The notes below the pieces were generated by a model. That model searched no databases. It was not told the DNA's origin and was given only the letters and a program-made list of their open reading frames with translations. Positions 1 through 8,037 of a stretch of DNA of 64,000 nucleotides are shown piece by piece. Each line of letters opens with the position of its first letter. Position 1 is the stretch's first letter. This DNA is from Entomomonas sp945283395. GTDB taxonomy: Bacteria > Pseudomonadota > Gammaproteobacteria > Pseudomonadales > Pseudomonadaceae. Location of the stretch: positions 17,030 to 81,029 of the forward strand of contig CAMLLC010000009.1 in NCBI GenBank assembly GCA_946480835.1, written 5' to 3'. The translations under genes and the position numbers were made by a program.

Positions 1-263
1 GAGAAGGAGCTTGGTTTTTGGCAGATGATTCTAATGTATATACTTCGCAAGGTAGCTTTGAGAATGGCAAGAAAAATGGTTTATGGATTGATTATTATAA
101 AGGAATAAAGGCTACTGAGGGCCATTATTTGAATGGTCAAAAAGATGGTCTTTGGACTTATTGGTATTCACAAGATGCTAAATTAAAAGAAGAAGTTTAT
201 AAAGAAGGTGTAAAAGTTTCAGAAAAAAAACTTATGCCAGATAAACCAAGTGAAGCTCAATGA
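1..263 (+). CDS. MORN-repeat protein, C-terminal part (cut by window edge)
   Basis: The frame is open from base 3, so the gene starts outside the window; the first start-like codon inside (TTG at 18) is not the real start. About 86 residues show two to three MORN_2-type repeats: short blocks with G..NG.K.GLW.YYY-like spacing, such as NGKKNGLWIDYY and NGQKDGLWTYWY. Such repeats are typical of the proteins databases call YwqK-family antitoxins, though most have no proven function. A second MORN protein lies at 30969-32183 and shares the GLWTYWY wording, so the two are probably paralogues. The lysine-rich tail ends at a TGA. Exact function unknown. Confidence 0.75.
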   Translation, partial: EGAWFLADDSNVYTSQGSFENGKKNGLWIDYYKGIKATEGHYLNGQKDGLWTYWYSQDAKLKEEVYKEGVKVSEKKLMPDKPSEAQ

Positions 264-313
264 GAAATAAAAACCTTATCAAATACGTTTTTTTTATGTT
301 GTTTTGTATGAAT

Positions 314-766
314 TGTATAAATCCAGATCTGATGAGACAAATGGCTTGAAAAAGAGAGCATAACCCATTTTGATATGAGTTATTGAATCTTAAATCAAAA
401 CATAAAAAACACATGCTCATGTTAACTATTAATGATATTAATTATACAAACACTAAAGCTATATCACCTTAAGCAAAAGGGATATGTGAGCATTTCCAAA
501 AGACTATCTTGCAAGAGTTTAACCAAATTACTTGTAGAAAAAAAGTCTATAATACATTAGGAGAGATGCAAAAAGATCTGCACCAATAACAAGATTACTA
601 CAATAATAATAGAATGCATCAAGATAAAATGCGCTGTGGAAGAATGCCTTTTGAAATATTACTTGAAGGAAAACTGAGTTGGGCACAGAAAAATTTAGCT
701 CAAATCTGAACTGACAGATAACCTTTTAAAATGGGGACTGTCATTTCTGATCTGAGCCAGTCTATA
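314..766 (+). mobile_element. Decayed IS481-family element, internally deleted
   Basis: Frame +2 from 482 to 709 reads as the C-terminal end of an IS481-type transposase (FQKTILQEFNQIT, then YYNNNRMHQDKM and GRMPFEILLEGK), with an in-frame TAA at 587 where the family usually has Trp. The left end starts with TGT at 314 and closely matches the element end at 63946-64000. The right end, near 745-766, is its imperfect inverted copy (CTGATCTGAG against CAGATCTGATG). A full element would be about 1 kb, so most of the transposase is missing. The boundaries are approximate. Confidence 0.7.
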
Positions 767-770
767 TTAA

Positions 771-1307
771 TTAATTTGCTTTATTAGAGTTTATCTCAGT
801 TTGTTGTTCCAGTTGCTTAGTGTTTTCTTTTAAATTCTTCGATGCTTCATTAATTTTATTATTAGCATTTTCTTTAGTATCATTGATGGTTTGCTCAGTT
901 TGTTGTAGTTTTGTAGAGGCTTCATTAGAGCTTCTATCTTTAGCATCTATAGTTGCTTGCTTGGCTTGCTCGGTTTTCTCTGAAGTCAAATCAGAAAATT
1001 TGTTTCTGGCCTCATTAACTTCTTGTTTAGCCTCTTCTATTTTTTCTGAGGCGACAGTAGAGATTTTATTTTTAGCATCGTTAGCTGCTTGTTTAGCTTG
1101 TTGCATTTTTTCTGATGTTTCAGCTGAAACTTTGTTCTCTATTTCACGTGCAGTTTGTTTGGCTTGTTCCATTTTATTAGAAGTTTCTGTTACCACTGTT
1201 TGTTTAGTTTGAGCAGCCGAGTCTTTAAAATTATCTATTGTTTTGTTGTCCTCACCACAGCCAGTTAAAGTTAGTAACAGCAAAGAACTTAATATACAAA
1301 TTTTCAT
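771..1307 (-). CDS. Lipoprotein made of 22-residue amphipathic repeats
   Basis: 178 residues. The signal peptide ends in a lipobox (LTGC, Cys17), so a lipid-anchored envelope protein is expected. From about residue 36 the chain consists of tandem 22-residue units, e.g. SAETSEKMQQAKQAANDAKN followed by STVASEKIEEAKQEVNEARN. Each has a T/S-S-x-K-x-x-Q/E-A-K-Q core and is rich in A, K, E, Q and N with no Pro or Gly. This is the pattern of LEA-like or apolipoprotein-like amphipathic helices, or of a long coiled coil. About four units are clear; a fifth is diverged and lengthened. A weak ribosome site (GGTGAT) precedes the ATG at 1307. A surface or periplasmic spacer is plausible; function is not known. 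Confidence 0.75.
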   Translation of the reverse strand: MKICILSSLLLLTLTGCGEDNKTIDNFKDSAAQTKQTVVTETSNKMEQAKQTAREIENKVSAETSEKMQQAKQAANDAKNKISTVASEKIEEAKQEVNEARNKFSDLTSEKTEQAKQATIDAKDRSSNEASTKLQQTEQTINDTKENANNKINEASKNLKENTKQLEQQTEINSNKAN

Positions 1308-1496
1308 TATGGATCACCAGTTGGTTAATTGATTCATTTTGTATACTATAGACTTAGAAATAAATATGATCTCTTAGACCATTGTCATATTTAGCTAACA
1401 AGAACTGCATTTAAAGCAAGTTTTGTTGTCTACTTAGTTATAATTAATTTTTTGATACTGAGTGGGTTTATTTGAAAATTAATAATAGCTAGTTAG

Positions 1497-1524
1497 CTTG
1501 AAATGTTAATGGCTAGTACCCATT
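1497..1524 (+). promoter_or_regulatory. Sigma-32-like heat-shock promoter of cbpA
   Basis: CTTGAAA at 1497-1503 is followed after 15 bases by CCCATT at 1519-1524. This resembles the sigma-32 consensus (CTTGAA, 13-17 bases, CCCCAT). It ends 30 bases before the cbpA ATG. A DnaJ-family gene is a natural sigma-32 target. Motif match only. Confidence 0.45.
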
Positions 1525-1554
1525 GTATAGTAAAATTTGAGGGTTGTTATATTT

Positions 1555-2517
1555 ATGCAATTTATTGACTATTATAAGGTTTTGGGCGTTGAGCCAACGG
1601 CTGACGAGAAAACCATTAAAACGGCTTATAGGAAATTGGCGCGGCAGTATCACCCTGATGTAAATAAAGAAGCTGGAGCAGAAGATAAGTTTAAAGAAAT
1701 AGCTGAGGCTTATGATGTTTTAAAAAACCCAGAAAAGCGTGCCGAATTTGATCAGTTAAGCCAATATGCTAATCAAGGGGGTAATTTTGAGGTGCCTCCA
1801 AATTGGCAATCACAGACTAATAATGGTAATTTTCATTTTGAAACGAGCGGTGATGCAGGAGATTTTTCTGATTTTTTTGAATCTGTATTTGGTGCGCGCA
1901 GATCTAGTGGTGGACGCTCAGGTGGCTTCTCTGTTAAAAGACCAGGTCGTGATATAGGATTAGAACTTCCAGTTTTTCTAGAAGAAGTTATTTCTGCTGA
2001 ATCTAAAACAATCAGTTATAAAGTACCTAACTATGATGCTAATGGTCATAGAGTAGAGGATATTACTAAAACTCTTAATATTAAGATTCCTAAAGGGGTT
2101 GTTTCAGGTGAGCGGATTAGATTAAAAGGACAGGGTGCCCCTGGTATAGGGGGAGGCGCAAATGGTGATTTATATTTGATTATTAAATTTGCCCCTCATC
2201 CTCATTTTGATGTGCAGGCTCATGATTTGACACTATCTTTACCGGTAGCTCCATGGGAGGCTGCATTAGGAGCAAAAATTGCTATTCCTACTTTAACAGG
2301 ACAAATTAATGTAAATATTCCTGAAAATAGTCAAGCCGGTCAGAAATTTAGGATTAAGGGCAAAGGATTACCTACTAAACAAGCCGGTGTGTCAGGTGAT
2401 CTTTATGTAATGTTAAAAGTAGTCATGCCGCCTACTTTAACTAGCGAAGCCAAAGCATTATGGCAACAGTTGGCTGACAAAAACTCTTTTAACCCACGTG
2501 CTAATGGGGGTAAATAA
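1555..2517 (+). CDS. cbpA: Curved DNA-binding protein / DnaJ-like co-chaperone CbpA
   Basis: 320 residues from the ATG at 1555, chosen over an in-frame TTG at 1537 because the family starts with an M-x-F-x-DYYKxLGV block and GAGGG lies upstream. An N-terminal J domain carries the HPD motif at 33-35, which stimulates DnaK ATPase. A Gly/Phe-rich linker follows (about 75-130), then two DnaJ C-terminal substrate-binding beta domains (about 130-310). There is no zinc-finger CXXCXGXG region, which separates CbpA from DnaJ. It acts in the cytoplasm as a DnaK partner and binds curved DNA. The next gene, cbpM, starts 2 bases after its stop and encodes its modulator. The upstream sigma-32-like site suggests heat induction. 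Confidence 0.93.
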   Translation: MQFIDYYKVLGVEPTADEKTIKTAYRKLARQYHPDVNKEAGAEDKFKEIAEAYDVLKNPEKRAEFDQLSQYANQGGNFEVPPNWQSQTNNGNFHFETSGDAGDFSDFFESVFGARRSSGGRSGGFSVKRPGRDIGLELPVFLEEVISAESKTISYKVPNYDANGHRVEDITKTLNIKIPKGVVSGERIRLKGQGAPGIGGGANGDLYLIIKFAPHPHFDVQAHDLTLSLPVAPWEAALGAKIAIPTLTGQINVNIPENSQAGQKFRIKGKGLPTKQAGVSGDLYVMLKVVMPPTLTSEAKALWQQLADKNSFNPRANGGK

Positions 2518-2519
2518 TA

Positions 2520-2834
2520 ATGGTGACTTTGATTCTTTATAGTGCTCAGGATTTATGTCAAGCTATGCATATTTCAGAACACTGTCTAGTAGAGATTGTG
2601 GAAAACGGTATTGTAGAACCAACTGGGCAATCATTAATAGACTGGTCATTTGATACTGAGGCTTTTGCACTTGTAAGAAGAGCCATTCGATTACAGCGCG
2701 ATTTAGAACTAGATTGGGCTGCTACTGCGTTAGCGCTAAATTTATTAAGTGAAGTAGATAAATTAAGAATTGAAAATGATTATTTAAAACAGCGCTTGGG
2801 TCGTTTAGAGGTAACAAAAGTGAAGTTATTATAA
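2520..2834 (+). CDS. cbpM: Chaperone modulator CbpM
   Basis: 104 residues, a typical CbpM length. The N-terminal half is a MerR-like winged-helix fold (YSAQDLCQAMHISEHCLVEIVENGIVEP), followed by a C-terminal helix with a leucine-rich coil (ALNLLSEVDKLRIENDYLKQRL). CbpM binds the J domain of CbpA and blocks both its DnaK stimulation and its DNA binding. The start lies two bases after the cbpA stop and uses the GGGGG inside the cbpA end as ribosome site, so the two are co-translated. A long hairpin follows the stop. Confidence 0.88.
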   Translation: MVTLILYSAQDLCQAMHISEHCLVEIVENGIVEPTGQSLIDWSFDTEAFALVRRAIRLQRDLELDWAATALALNLLSEVDKLRIENDYLKQRLGRLEVTKVKLL

Positions 2835-2838
2835 TTTC

Positions 2839-2873
2839 TTTTGTTTCAATGAGTTATGCTCATTGAAACAAAA
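2839..2873 (+). terminator. Long hairpin after cbpAM
   Basis: A perfect 15-bp stem (2839-2853 with 2859-2873) with loop TTATG follows the cbpM stop. The 3' arm ends in an A-run rather than a clean T-run, so it may be a weak or processed terminator. Confidence 0.5.
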
Positions 2874-2960
2874 AAATTTAGGGTGTTTTTTCGTTCTTTA
2901 CCTTTTTAGGGTAAACTAACTATCTATATTTATGCTTTTAAGCGATGAGTTTAATTTACT

Positions 2961-4124
2961 ATGTCTAATACTCACGCCACTTTATTAGTAATAGATGATG
3001 ACAGCGTTGTACGGGCTAGTATCGCTGCTTATCTTGAAGATAGTGGTTATACAGTTCTACAAGCAATTGATGGAGTTGAGGGACTGGCTGTTTTTGAAAA
3101 AGAGCAGCCTGATCTAGTCATCTGTGATTTGCGTATGCCTAAATTAGGAGGCATTGAGCTAATAAGAAAAATAGTTGAAATATCCTCACAAACTCCTGTT
3201 ATTGTTGTTTCTGGGGCAGGGGTAATGAATGATGCGGTAGAGGCATTAAGACTTGGGGCCGCTGACTATTTAATTAAGCCTATAGAAGATTTAGCAGTAC
3301 TTGAACATTCTATTGAACGTAGTTTAGAGCGAGTCAAACTAGCTAAAGAAAATCTTCAATATCAATTGCAATTGCAAGAAAGTCTTAATTTATTACAAGA
3401 AGATCAAGATGCAGGGCATAGGGCACAAATGAATATGTTGCCTGAAACGCCTTGGGATACTGGTGGTTTACATTTTTCTCATAAAATCATTCCTTCACTT
3501 TATTTGTCAGGTGATTTTATTGACTATTTTCGTATTGATGATGATAAAGTATTTTTTTATTTAGCTGATGTTTCTGGACATGGTGCTTCATCAGCATTTG
3601 CTACTATTTTGTTAAAATTTATAACAAGCCGTTGGCTGTATAAATTGCATCGTAAGGGTATAGCCAATGAGTTAAAACCTTCTATTTTATTATCCCATAT
3701 TAACAAAGGGTTGATTAATAGTAAAATTGGCAAGCACGTCACTATGGTGTTAGGTATTATAGATGAAGCAACTAATACTTTAACCTATACTATAGGGGGG
3801 CATTTGCCCTTGCCTGTGCTTTGTAGTGAAGGAAAAGGAAGTTATTTAGAGGGCTCTGGCAAAGTGGTAGGTTTGTTTGAAGACGCTATTTTTGAAGATA
3901 TCAAGATAGTGTTACCTATGAATTATACATTAACACTTTTGTCAGATGGAGTTTTAGAATTATTACCTGGAAATGATCTTAAGGAAAAAGAAACACTGTT
4001 GCCAAATTTGATAGCTGCACATAATGAATCATTAGAGTCTTTACTTAAAGCATTAAAGTTGACAGATTTGGAAACATCACCAGATGATATATCGTTATTA
4101 TTTATACGCGGAAGCGCTTTATGA
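2961..4124 (+). CDS. rssB: RssB-type response regulator with PP2C-like phosphatase domain
   Basis: 387 residues. The N-terminal receiver domain (about 5-120) has the acidic pocket Asp12-14, phospho-acceptor Asp56 in the CDLRMP block, and Lys106 in YLIKP. A short coiled coil (about 120-160) leads to a SpoIIE/PP2C-like serine phosphatase domain (about 165-385), whose metal-binding blocks show as SGDFIDY, LADVSGHGASSA and TLLSDGVLEL. This architecture matches Pseudomonas RssB, part of a partner-switching system controlling RpoS-linked behaviour. Its ATGA overlap with the following STAS gene makes the substrate pair obvious: RssB is expected to dephosphorylate RssC-like STAS protein. No cognate histidine kinase or anti-sigma kinase is in the window. 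Confidence 0.85.
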   Translation: MSNTHATLLVIDDDSVVRASIAAYLEDSGYTVLQAIDGVEGLAVFEKEQPDLVICDLRMPKLGGIELIRKIVEISSQTPVIVVSGAGVMNDAVEALRLGAADYLIKPIEDLAVLEHSIERSLERVKLAKENLQYQLQLQESLNLLQEDQDAGHRAQMNMLPETPWDTGGLHFSHKIIPSLYLSGDFIDYFRIDDDKVFFYLADVSGHGASSAFATILLKFITSRWLYKLHRKGIANELKPSILLSHINKGLINSKIGKHVTMVLGIIDEATNTLTYTIGGHLPLPVLCSEGKGSYLEGSGKVVGLFEDAIFEDIKIVLPMNYTLTLLSDGVLELLPGNDLKEKETLLPNLIAAHNESLESLLKALKLTDLETSPDDISLLFIRGSAL

Positions 4125-4615
4125 GTATTGAACACGCTACAGGGAAGATCCAATATAGTGAACAAGGTGAAGTTTTTATATTAAAGTTAACGGGGGAAGT
4201 TCGCCTAACCTTATGTGCGGCTCTGGATACAGCTATAAGTAAGTTATTTGAAAATAACATGTTTAAGCAAGTTATTTTAGATTTAACTGAGGCGGTGAGT
4301 TTAGATAGTACAACTTTAGGATTATTAGCTAAGTTATCCATTTTAGTTAAAGAATCTACTAACACTATTCCAGTATTGCAAACAGCTAATCCAGATATCA
4401 TACGTTTATTAAATTCTATGGGGATTTTAGACGCGTTTGAATTGATAAATAGTTCAGAAAGTAAGGAGTATGATTTTAAAGAGCTGATGATTTCTCCATA
4501 TTCAGAAGATTTCGTGAAAGAAAAAGTGCTAGAAGCTCATAAAATATTAATGAATATAAATGATGAAAACAAAGCAACTTTCAAAGAGTTGGTAAATACT
4601 TTAGAGGCTCATTAA
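4121..4615 (+). CDS. rssC: STAS-domain anti-anti-sigma factor RssC-like
   Basis: 164 residues. The STAS domain (about 5-110) contains the LDLTEAVSLDSTTLGLL block, where the Ser/Thr after Asp is the phosphorylation site used in partner switching. A helical tail of about 50 residues follows, longer than a minimal SpoIIAA. It overlaps rssB by four bases (ATGA), so it is translationally coupled. The RssB-RssC pairing is known from Pseudomonas; that this pair acts the same way is inference. Confidence 0.8.
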   Translation: MSIEHATGKIQYSEQGEVFILKLTGEVRLTLCAALDTAISKLFENNMFKQVILDLTEAVSLDSTTLGLLAKLSILVKESTNTIPVLQTANPDIIRLLNSMGILDAFELINSSESKEYDFKELMISPYSEDFVKEKVLEAHKILMNINDENKATFKELVNTLEAH

Positions 4616-4787
4616 CTTATCAGTATGCAATTTAGCAATCAGTGATAAGGTAAATTTGCTTATTACTTTAAGTAGCTAGTCACGATCCATTAGTTCAAGC
4701 CTATAATCTCTAATATATAAGAAGTTGATGTAAAAGCCTCAAGTTTAACTTTTGAGGTCATCTGCTTAAATACTTTTATAAATGAAA

Positions 4788-4819
4788 GGCTAAGGGCTTA
4801 TTATTATGAGCCCTTAGCC
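4788..4819. terminator. Bidirectional terminator between convergent genes
   Basis: An 11-bp perfect stem (4788-4798 with 4809-4819, GGCTAAGGGCT) lies between the rssC stop and the stop of the minus-strand lipoprotein gene. T-rich sequence lies beyond both arms, so it can serve both strands. Confidence 0.75.
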
Positions 4820-4825
4820 ATCTTA

Positions 4826-6463
4826 TTAAGGATGACGTATAAAAGTAACATTTCCATTAATTGCAGTAGTTGTATTATGCTGTTTGATAATGTACAAGCT
4901 TAACTCTTTAGGAGGCGCTGTAATAAAAGTAATTTTTATGGTGTTTTCAAAACCTTTTGTTATGCTATTTAATATGCGTGTTTCAGCAGGTGTCAACCAG
5001 CTTACTGTGTCAGGTTGAATGTATTGCACCAAAGCACTATTTATGCCCTGCATAAGTTGAGGATTAAAAATGACATTATCATTAGCCTGCCAATGTAAAA
5101 TATAACTTTTTAACTTATTAGTTGGGCTAATGTCAGCCGAAAAATTGTTATCATTATTGGTAACCGTTTGAGTTTTATTGGTTAGCGGTAAAGTGATTTT
5201 CTCTAAGTGATAAGGCGTAAAACTTATATTAGCAGTAATTTTTGCTATGTCTTCTAGTTTTGCTCTATTTTTTGTTAGTTTAGCTAACGCTAATTTATAA
5301 GAAACTAGGTTAGTTTCTGTGCCATTTGGTGTTTTTATCTTATAGGCTATATTGGTGGTTGGGAATAAAGTAATATGAGGTAATAGGTTATTATTTTTAT
5401 CAAATAATACTAAATTAGTAGCTTGATAATCTCCCAGTAATTGATTTACAGCATCAGTATAACTATTAGTTACTAACATTAATTGGCTAGAACCATCCGA
5501 ATTTGTTAATGTATAAAGACTTCCTTGCTTAAATTGGTTATTCTTTTCTTGAAGTTGCGCTTGTTGCCAATGTTCTACATCAAAATTGAATATGGTGAAA
5601 GGTCGTAGATAAGAATCGGTATCTTTAATTTGCATCTCACTAGTTAATTGTCTAGCCTCTTTGTTAGACCAAGAACTAGGACCTATCATTAATACCGTAC
5701 GCATTTTATAGCTGGGTTGGCTTTGCATAGGTGCTTCTTTGACCAAAGCTAATCTTTCTAACCAACTTGTATCTTTTTGTAGGACTGCTTTGCCATAAAG
5801 ATGTGAGTCCTTTTCAGTAGCTTCTAATGTGATATGAATGCTAGCTGTTGTTATCTCATTTATGGTAGCCGTTAAGTTGGTCATTTGCATAAAATGAGGA
5901 ATAATTATTTGCTGATCTTTTTGTAAGGGCAGAGGCATTGGCAGAAAAGGCGAAACAAGCAGTGACTCTAAATATTGATATTCCGTTTGTAAATTATGGG
6001 AAGCTGCTATTTGCTTAGTTAATTGCTGATTTTTCTGGCTAATTTGTAATGGTGATTTACCTGTTAAATTAATTAGGTATTGCAGACCATCGGTTAATGT
6101 TGTTTGTAATAACGGATGTAAGTAAGCCGCATTATCCTTTATTAAGAGCTCTATATGATTAGTCGTTACATCTATTTTAATTTGATGGTGATTAACTTCT
6201 TTAATTTGATAGCTAACTAAGGCTTTTATGCCTAGCCGTTGATTTTTATTTGACCAATCTATTTCATTTTGGAAGACGCTACTATAACTCTGTATCCAAT
6301 ATTGTTTAGTATCACCTAATGTTAATTGTGGGGTTAAAGTTGTTATTTGCTCACTATTTGCTGGATAAGTGGTTGGTTTAGCTTTATCAGTGTCTTTATA
6401 ATCACAACCTAGCAGACTAATAGAGGTGAGAATAGAAACTATAACTATGCGTAAAATATCCAT
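4826..6463 (-). CDS. Large lipoprotein of unknown function
   Basis: 545 residues. The signal peptide ends in a lipobox (SLLGC, Cys20), so a lipid-anchored envelope protein is expected. The rest has no membrane segment and no motif I recognise; it is rich in Thr, Asn, Gln and Ile with alternating hydrophobic stretches suggesting beta structure. A block near 330-360 (LTNSDGSSQLMLVTNSY) and the extreme C terminus look like separate beta domains. It faces convergently onto rssC and lies 98 bases downstream of the spermidine-synthase-like gene. It could be a secreted or surface-exposed adhesin-like or peptidase-accessory protein; I do not assign a function. Confidence 0.8.
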   Translation of the reverse strand: MDILRIVIVSILTSISLLGCDYKDTDKAKPTTYPANSEQITTLTPQLTLGDTKQYWIQSYSSVFQNEIDWSNKNQRLGIKALVSYQIKEVNHHQIKIDVTTNHIELLIKDNAAYLHPLLQTTLTDGLQYLINLTGKSPLQISQKNQQLTKQIAASHNLQTEYQYLESLLVSPFLPMPLPLQKDQQIIIPHFMQMTNLTATINEITTASIHITLEATEKDSHLYGKAVLQKDTSWLERLALVKEAPMQSQPSYKMRTVLMIGPSSWSNKEARQLTSEMQIKDTDSYLRPFTIFNFDVEHWQQAQLQEKNNQFKQGSLYTLTNSDGSSQLMLVTNSYTDAVNQLLGDYQATNLVLFDKNNNLLPHITLFPTTNIAYKIKTPNGTETNLVSYKLALAKLTKNRAKLEDIAKITANISFTPYHLEKITLPLTNKTQTVTNNDNNFSADISPTNKLKSYILHWQANDNVIFNPQLMQGINSALVQYIQPDTVSWLTPAETRILNSITKGFENTIKITFITAPPKELSLYIIKQHNTTTAINGNVTFIRHP

Positions 6464-6561
6464 ATGATTTAGTTAACTCAAGTAATGGGAAGAATAAAGT
6501 CAGTTACTCCATTATTTACCTTTTAAGGTAGATAATCATGTATATTTCGATCATAAAATGA

Positions 6562-7404
6562 TTATTGATTGGCAAATGTCAAGTTATCTAATAATGGTTG
6601 TAGCGAGTATCCTAATTGAGGTCCGAGTTTATTGATGCGTTGTTGTAATTGTTGAAAATCTACTTTTTGGGTTTTATTTTGTGGAACTATTAACACTATA
6701 TTGCCCGATTCTACTAAACATTGCCAATAATGTTTATGAAACCGAGCATTAAGTAGCGGTTGGTCTTTAGGTATACCATTGGGAAGTGCCCATTGATTGA
6801 TAATTAACCAGCCATTTGGCTTAAGTTTTTTCCTACATTCTCCTAAAAAGTTCCAAGCAGAATGCCCTTCGGAAGGGCCATGATCAGTATAGAGATCTAG
6901 AAAAATTAAATCTACACTTTGTTGCTCTGCTAGTAGTTCTAATGCATCGCCAACTTGAATAGTTAATTTAGCATTAGTAGGTAAGGCTAGGTATTGCTTA
7001 GCTAACGAAATGACCTCTGCACGAAGTTCTATTGCATTGGCATGTTGCAAAGGTAAAAATTTTAAGCAAGCTGTTGTTAGCGTCCCTGCGCCTAACCCTA
7101 AAAATAGCGCAGAGGATGGATTGGGATGACACATAGCCCCCATTAACATGGCTCTTGTATAATCATATTCCAACCAACTAGGATCGGGCATAAATACGCA
7201 ACTTTGCTCTATTTGGTGACCAAATTCAAGAAAACGATAATCGCCCATTTCAAAAATACGAATAGTTCCATAACTATCTTGTTGATCGGCTATTAGCATA
7301 GGTTTTTCAGTAGTAAACAAAGAAGTTAACTTCTTACTAAGATTCAATAAAGGCCAACCCGTCGACTTTGATTGATTGGCGGCTAGTCGTAAAATAGGCT
7401 TCAT
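6562..7404 (-). CDS. Spermidine synthase-like SAM-fold protein
   Basis: 280 residues from the ATG at 7404; an in-frame TTG one codon upstream is the only rival. The Rossmann core shows motif I as FLGLGAGTLT, the acidic end of strand 2 as AIELRAEV, and the segment GDALELL followed by DLIFLDLYTDHGPSE. This is the spermidine synthase / class I methyltransferase fold common in gammaproteobacteria. The N-terminal part lacks the full polyamine-binding block of true SpeE, so the substrate is unknown. It starts 3 bases after the stop of the DfsB-like gene, so the two are co-transcribed. Confidence 0.7.
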   Translation of the reverse strand: MKPILRLAANQSKSTGWPLLNLSKKLTSLFTTEKPMLIADQQDSYGTIRIFEMGDYRFLEFGHQIEQSCVFMPDPSWLEYDYTRAMLMGAMCHPNPSSALFLGLGAGTLTTACLKFLPLQHANAIELRAEVISLAKQYLALPTNAKLTIQVGDALELLAEQQSVDLIFLDLYTDHGPSEGHSAWNFLGECRKKLKPNGWLIINQWALPNGIPKDQPLLNARFHKHYWQCLVESGNIVLIVPQNKTQKVDFQQLQQRINKLGPQLGYSLQPLLDNLTFANQ

Positions 7405-7407
7405 CAA

Positions 7408-7929
7408 TTAAAGACTATTATTTTTAGATGCTAACCAAACGCTGAGTCTATTATAAGCATTTTTATAAGCTGACGAAGTATTGAGCTGTATCATACGTCC
7501 CTCTGTCCATTTATTATACCAAGGTATACCATATAGTTGCTGATTAGGTGTAGCTATTACATGCTTTATTAATTTTTCTTTAACTTGTAAAAAATGAGTT
7601 AATAGTTCTGAATAAGGCATAGGTTGATAATCTATATAGAATTTTTGAGCAAGTAAGCCAAGCTCGTTCCATTCAAAGCCTGTTTCAGGAAAGTCGATAG
7701 GCTGTTTGTTTTCATCAAGCTTTATCCATTTTAATACTAACTCATTCCAACCTACTAAATAAGCGAGTAGATTGTGTGCACTCATCTTAGTTCCTTTGCT
7801 ATGGCCCTCCACTGTCTGTTCATAAGCTATTTCTGGGGTAATAATAACTAACAATTGGTACACTTTCTTAAAGCCATCTTCAATTGCCAGCAATAACTCA
7901 GTTTTATTACTAGGAACACTATTAGCCAT
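7408..7929 (-). CDS. ClbS/DfsB family four-helix bundle protein
   Basis: 173 residues matching the ClbS/DfsB (DUF1706) family. The pattern includes the opening SNKTELLLAIEDGFKK helix, the HNLLAYLVGWNEL block in the second helix and the late WTEGRMIQLNTSSAYKN segment. ClbS from the colibactin cluster is a self-protection hydrolase; DfsB-like proteins resemble DinB metal-binding bundles. Most family members, including this one, have no known substrate. It is first in a two-gene unit with the spermidine-synthase-like gene. Confidence 0.75.
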   Translation of the reverse strand: MANSVPSNKTELLLAIEDGFKKVYQLLVIITPEIAYEQTVEGHSKGTKMSAHNLLAYLVGWNELVLKWIKLDENKQPIDFPETGFEWNELGLLAQKFYIDYQPMPYSELLTHFLQVKEKLIKHVIATPNQQLYGIPWYNKWTEGRMIQLNTSSAYKNAYNRLSVWLASKNNSL

Positions 7930-7993
7930 GTTTAATGTCCTTTATAAAATTAAGATAACCACATTATTCTAACATAAAGTTGTTCAACAAACT

Positions 7994-8010
7994 TCCCAGC
8001 AAAGCTGGGA
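7994..8010 (-). terminator. Terminator of the Bat operon
   Basis: TCCCAGC stem (7994-8000 with 8004-8010), loop of three, just past the batD stop at 8038. On the minus strand it is followed by AGTTTGTTG. The stem is short but GC-rich for this genome. Confidence 0.55.
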
Positions 8011-8037
8011 TATTGATGCTAGTTAAGAAATTTATCT

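Noticed and set aside
820..1212. Plus-strand 130-codon hydrophobic frame
   Set aside because: Exact antisense of the 22-residue repeat lipoprotein; the apparent repeats mirror those of the real gene.
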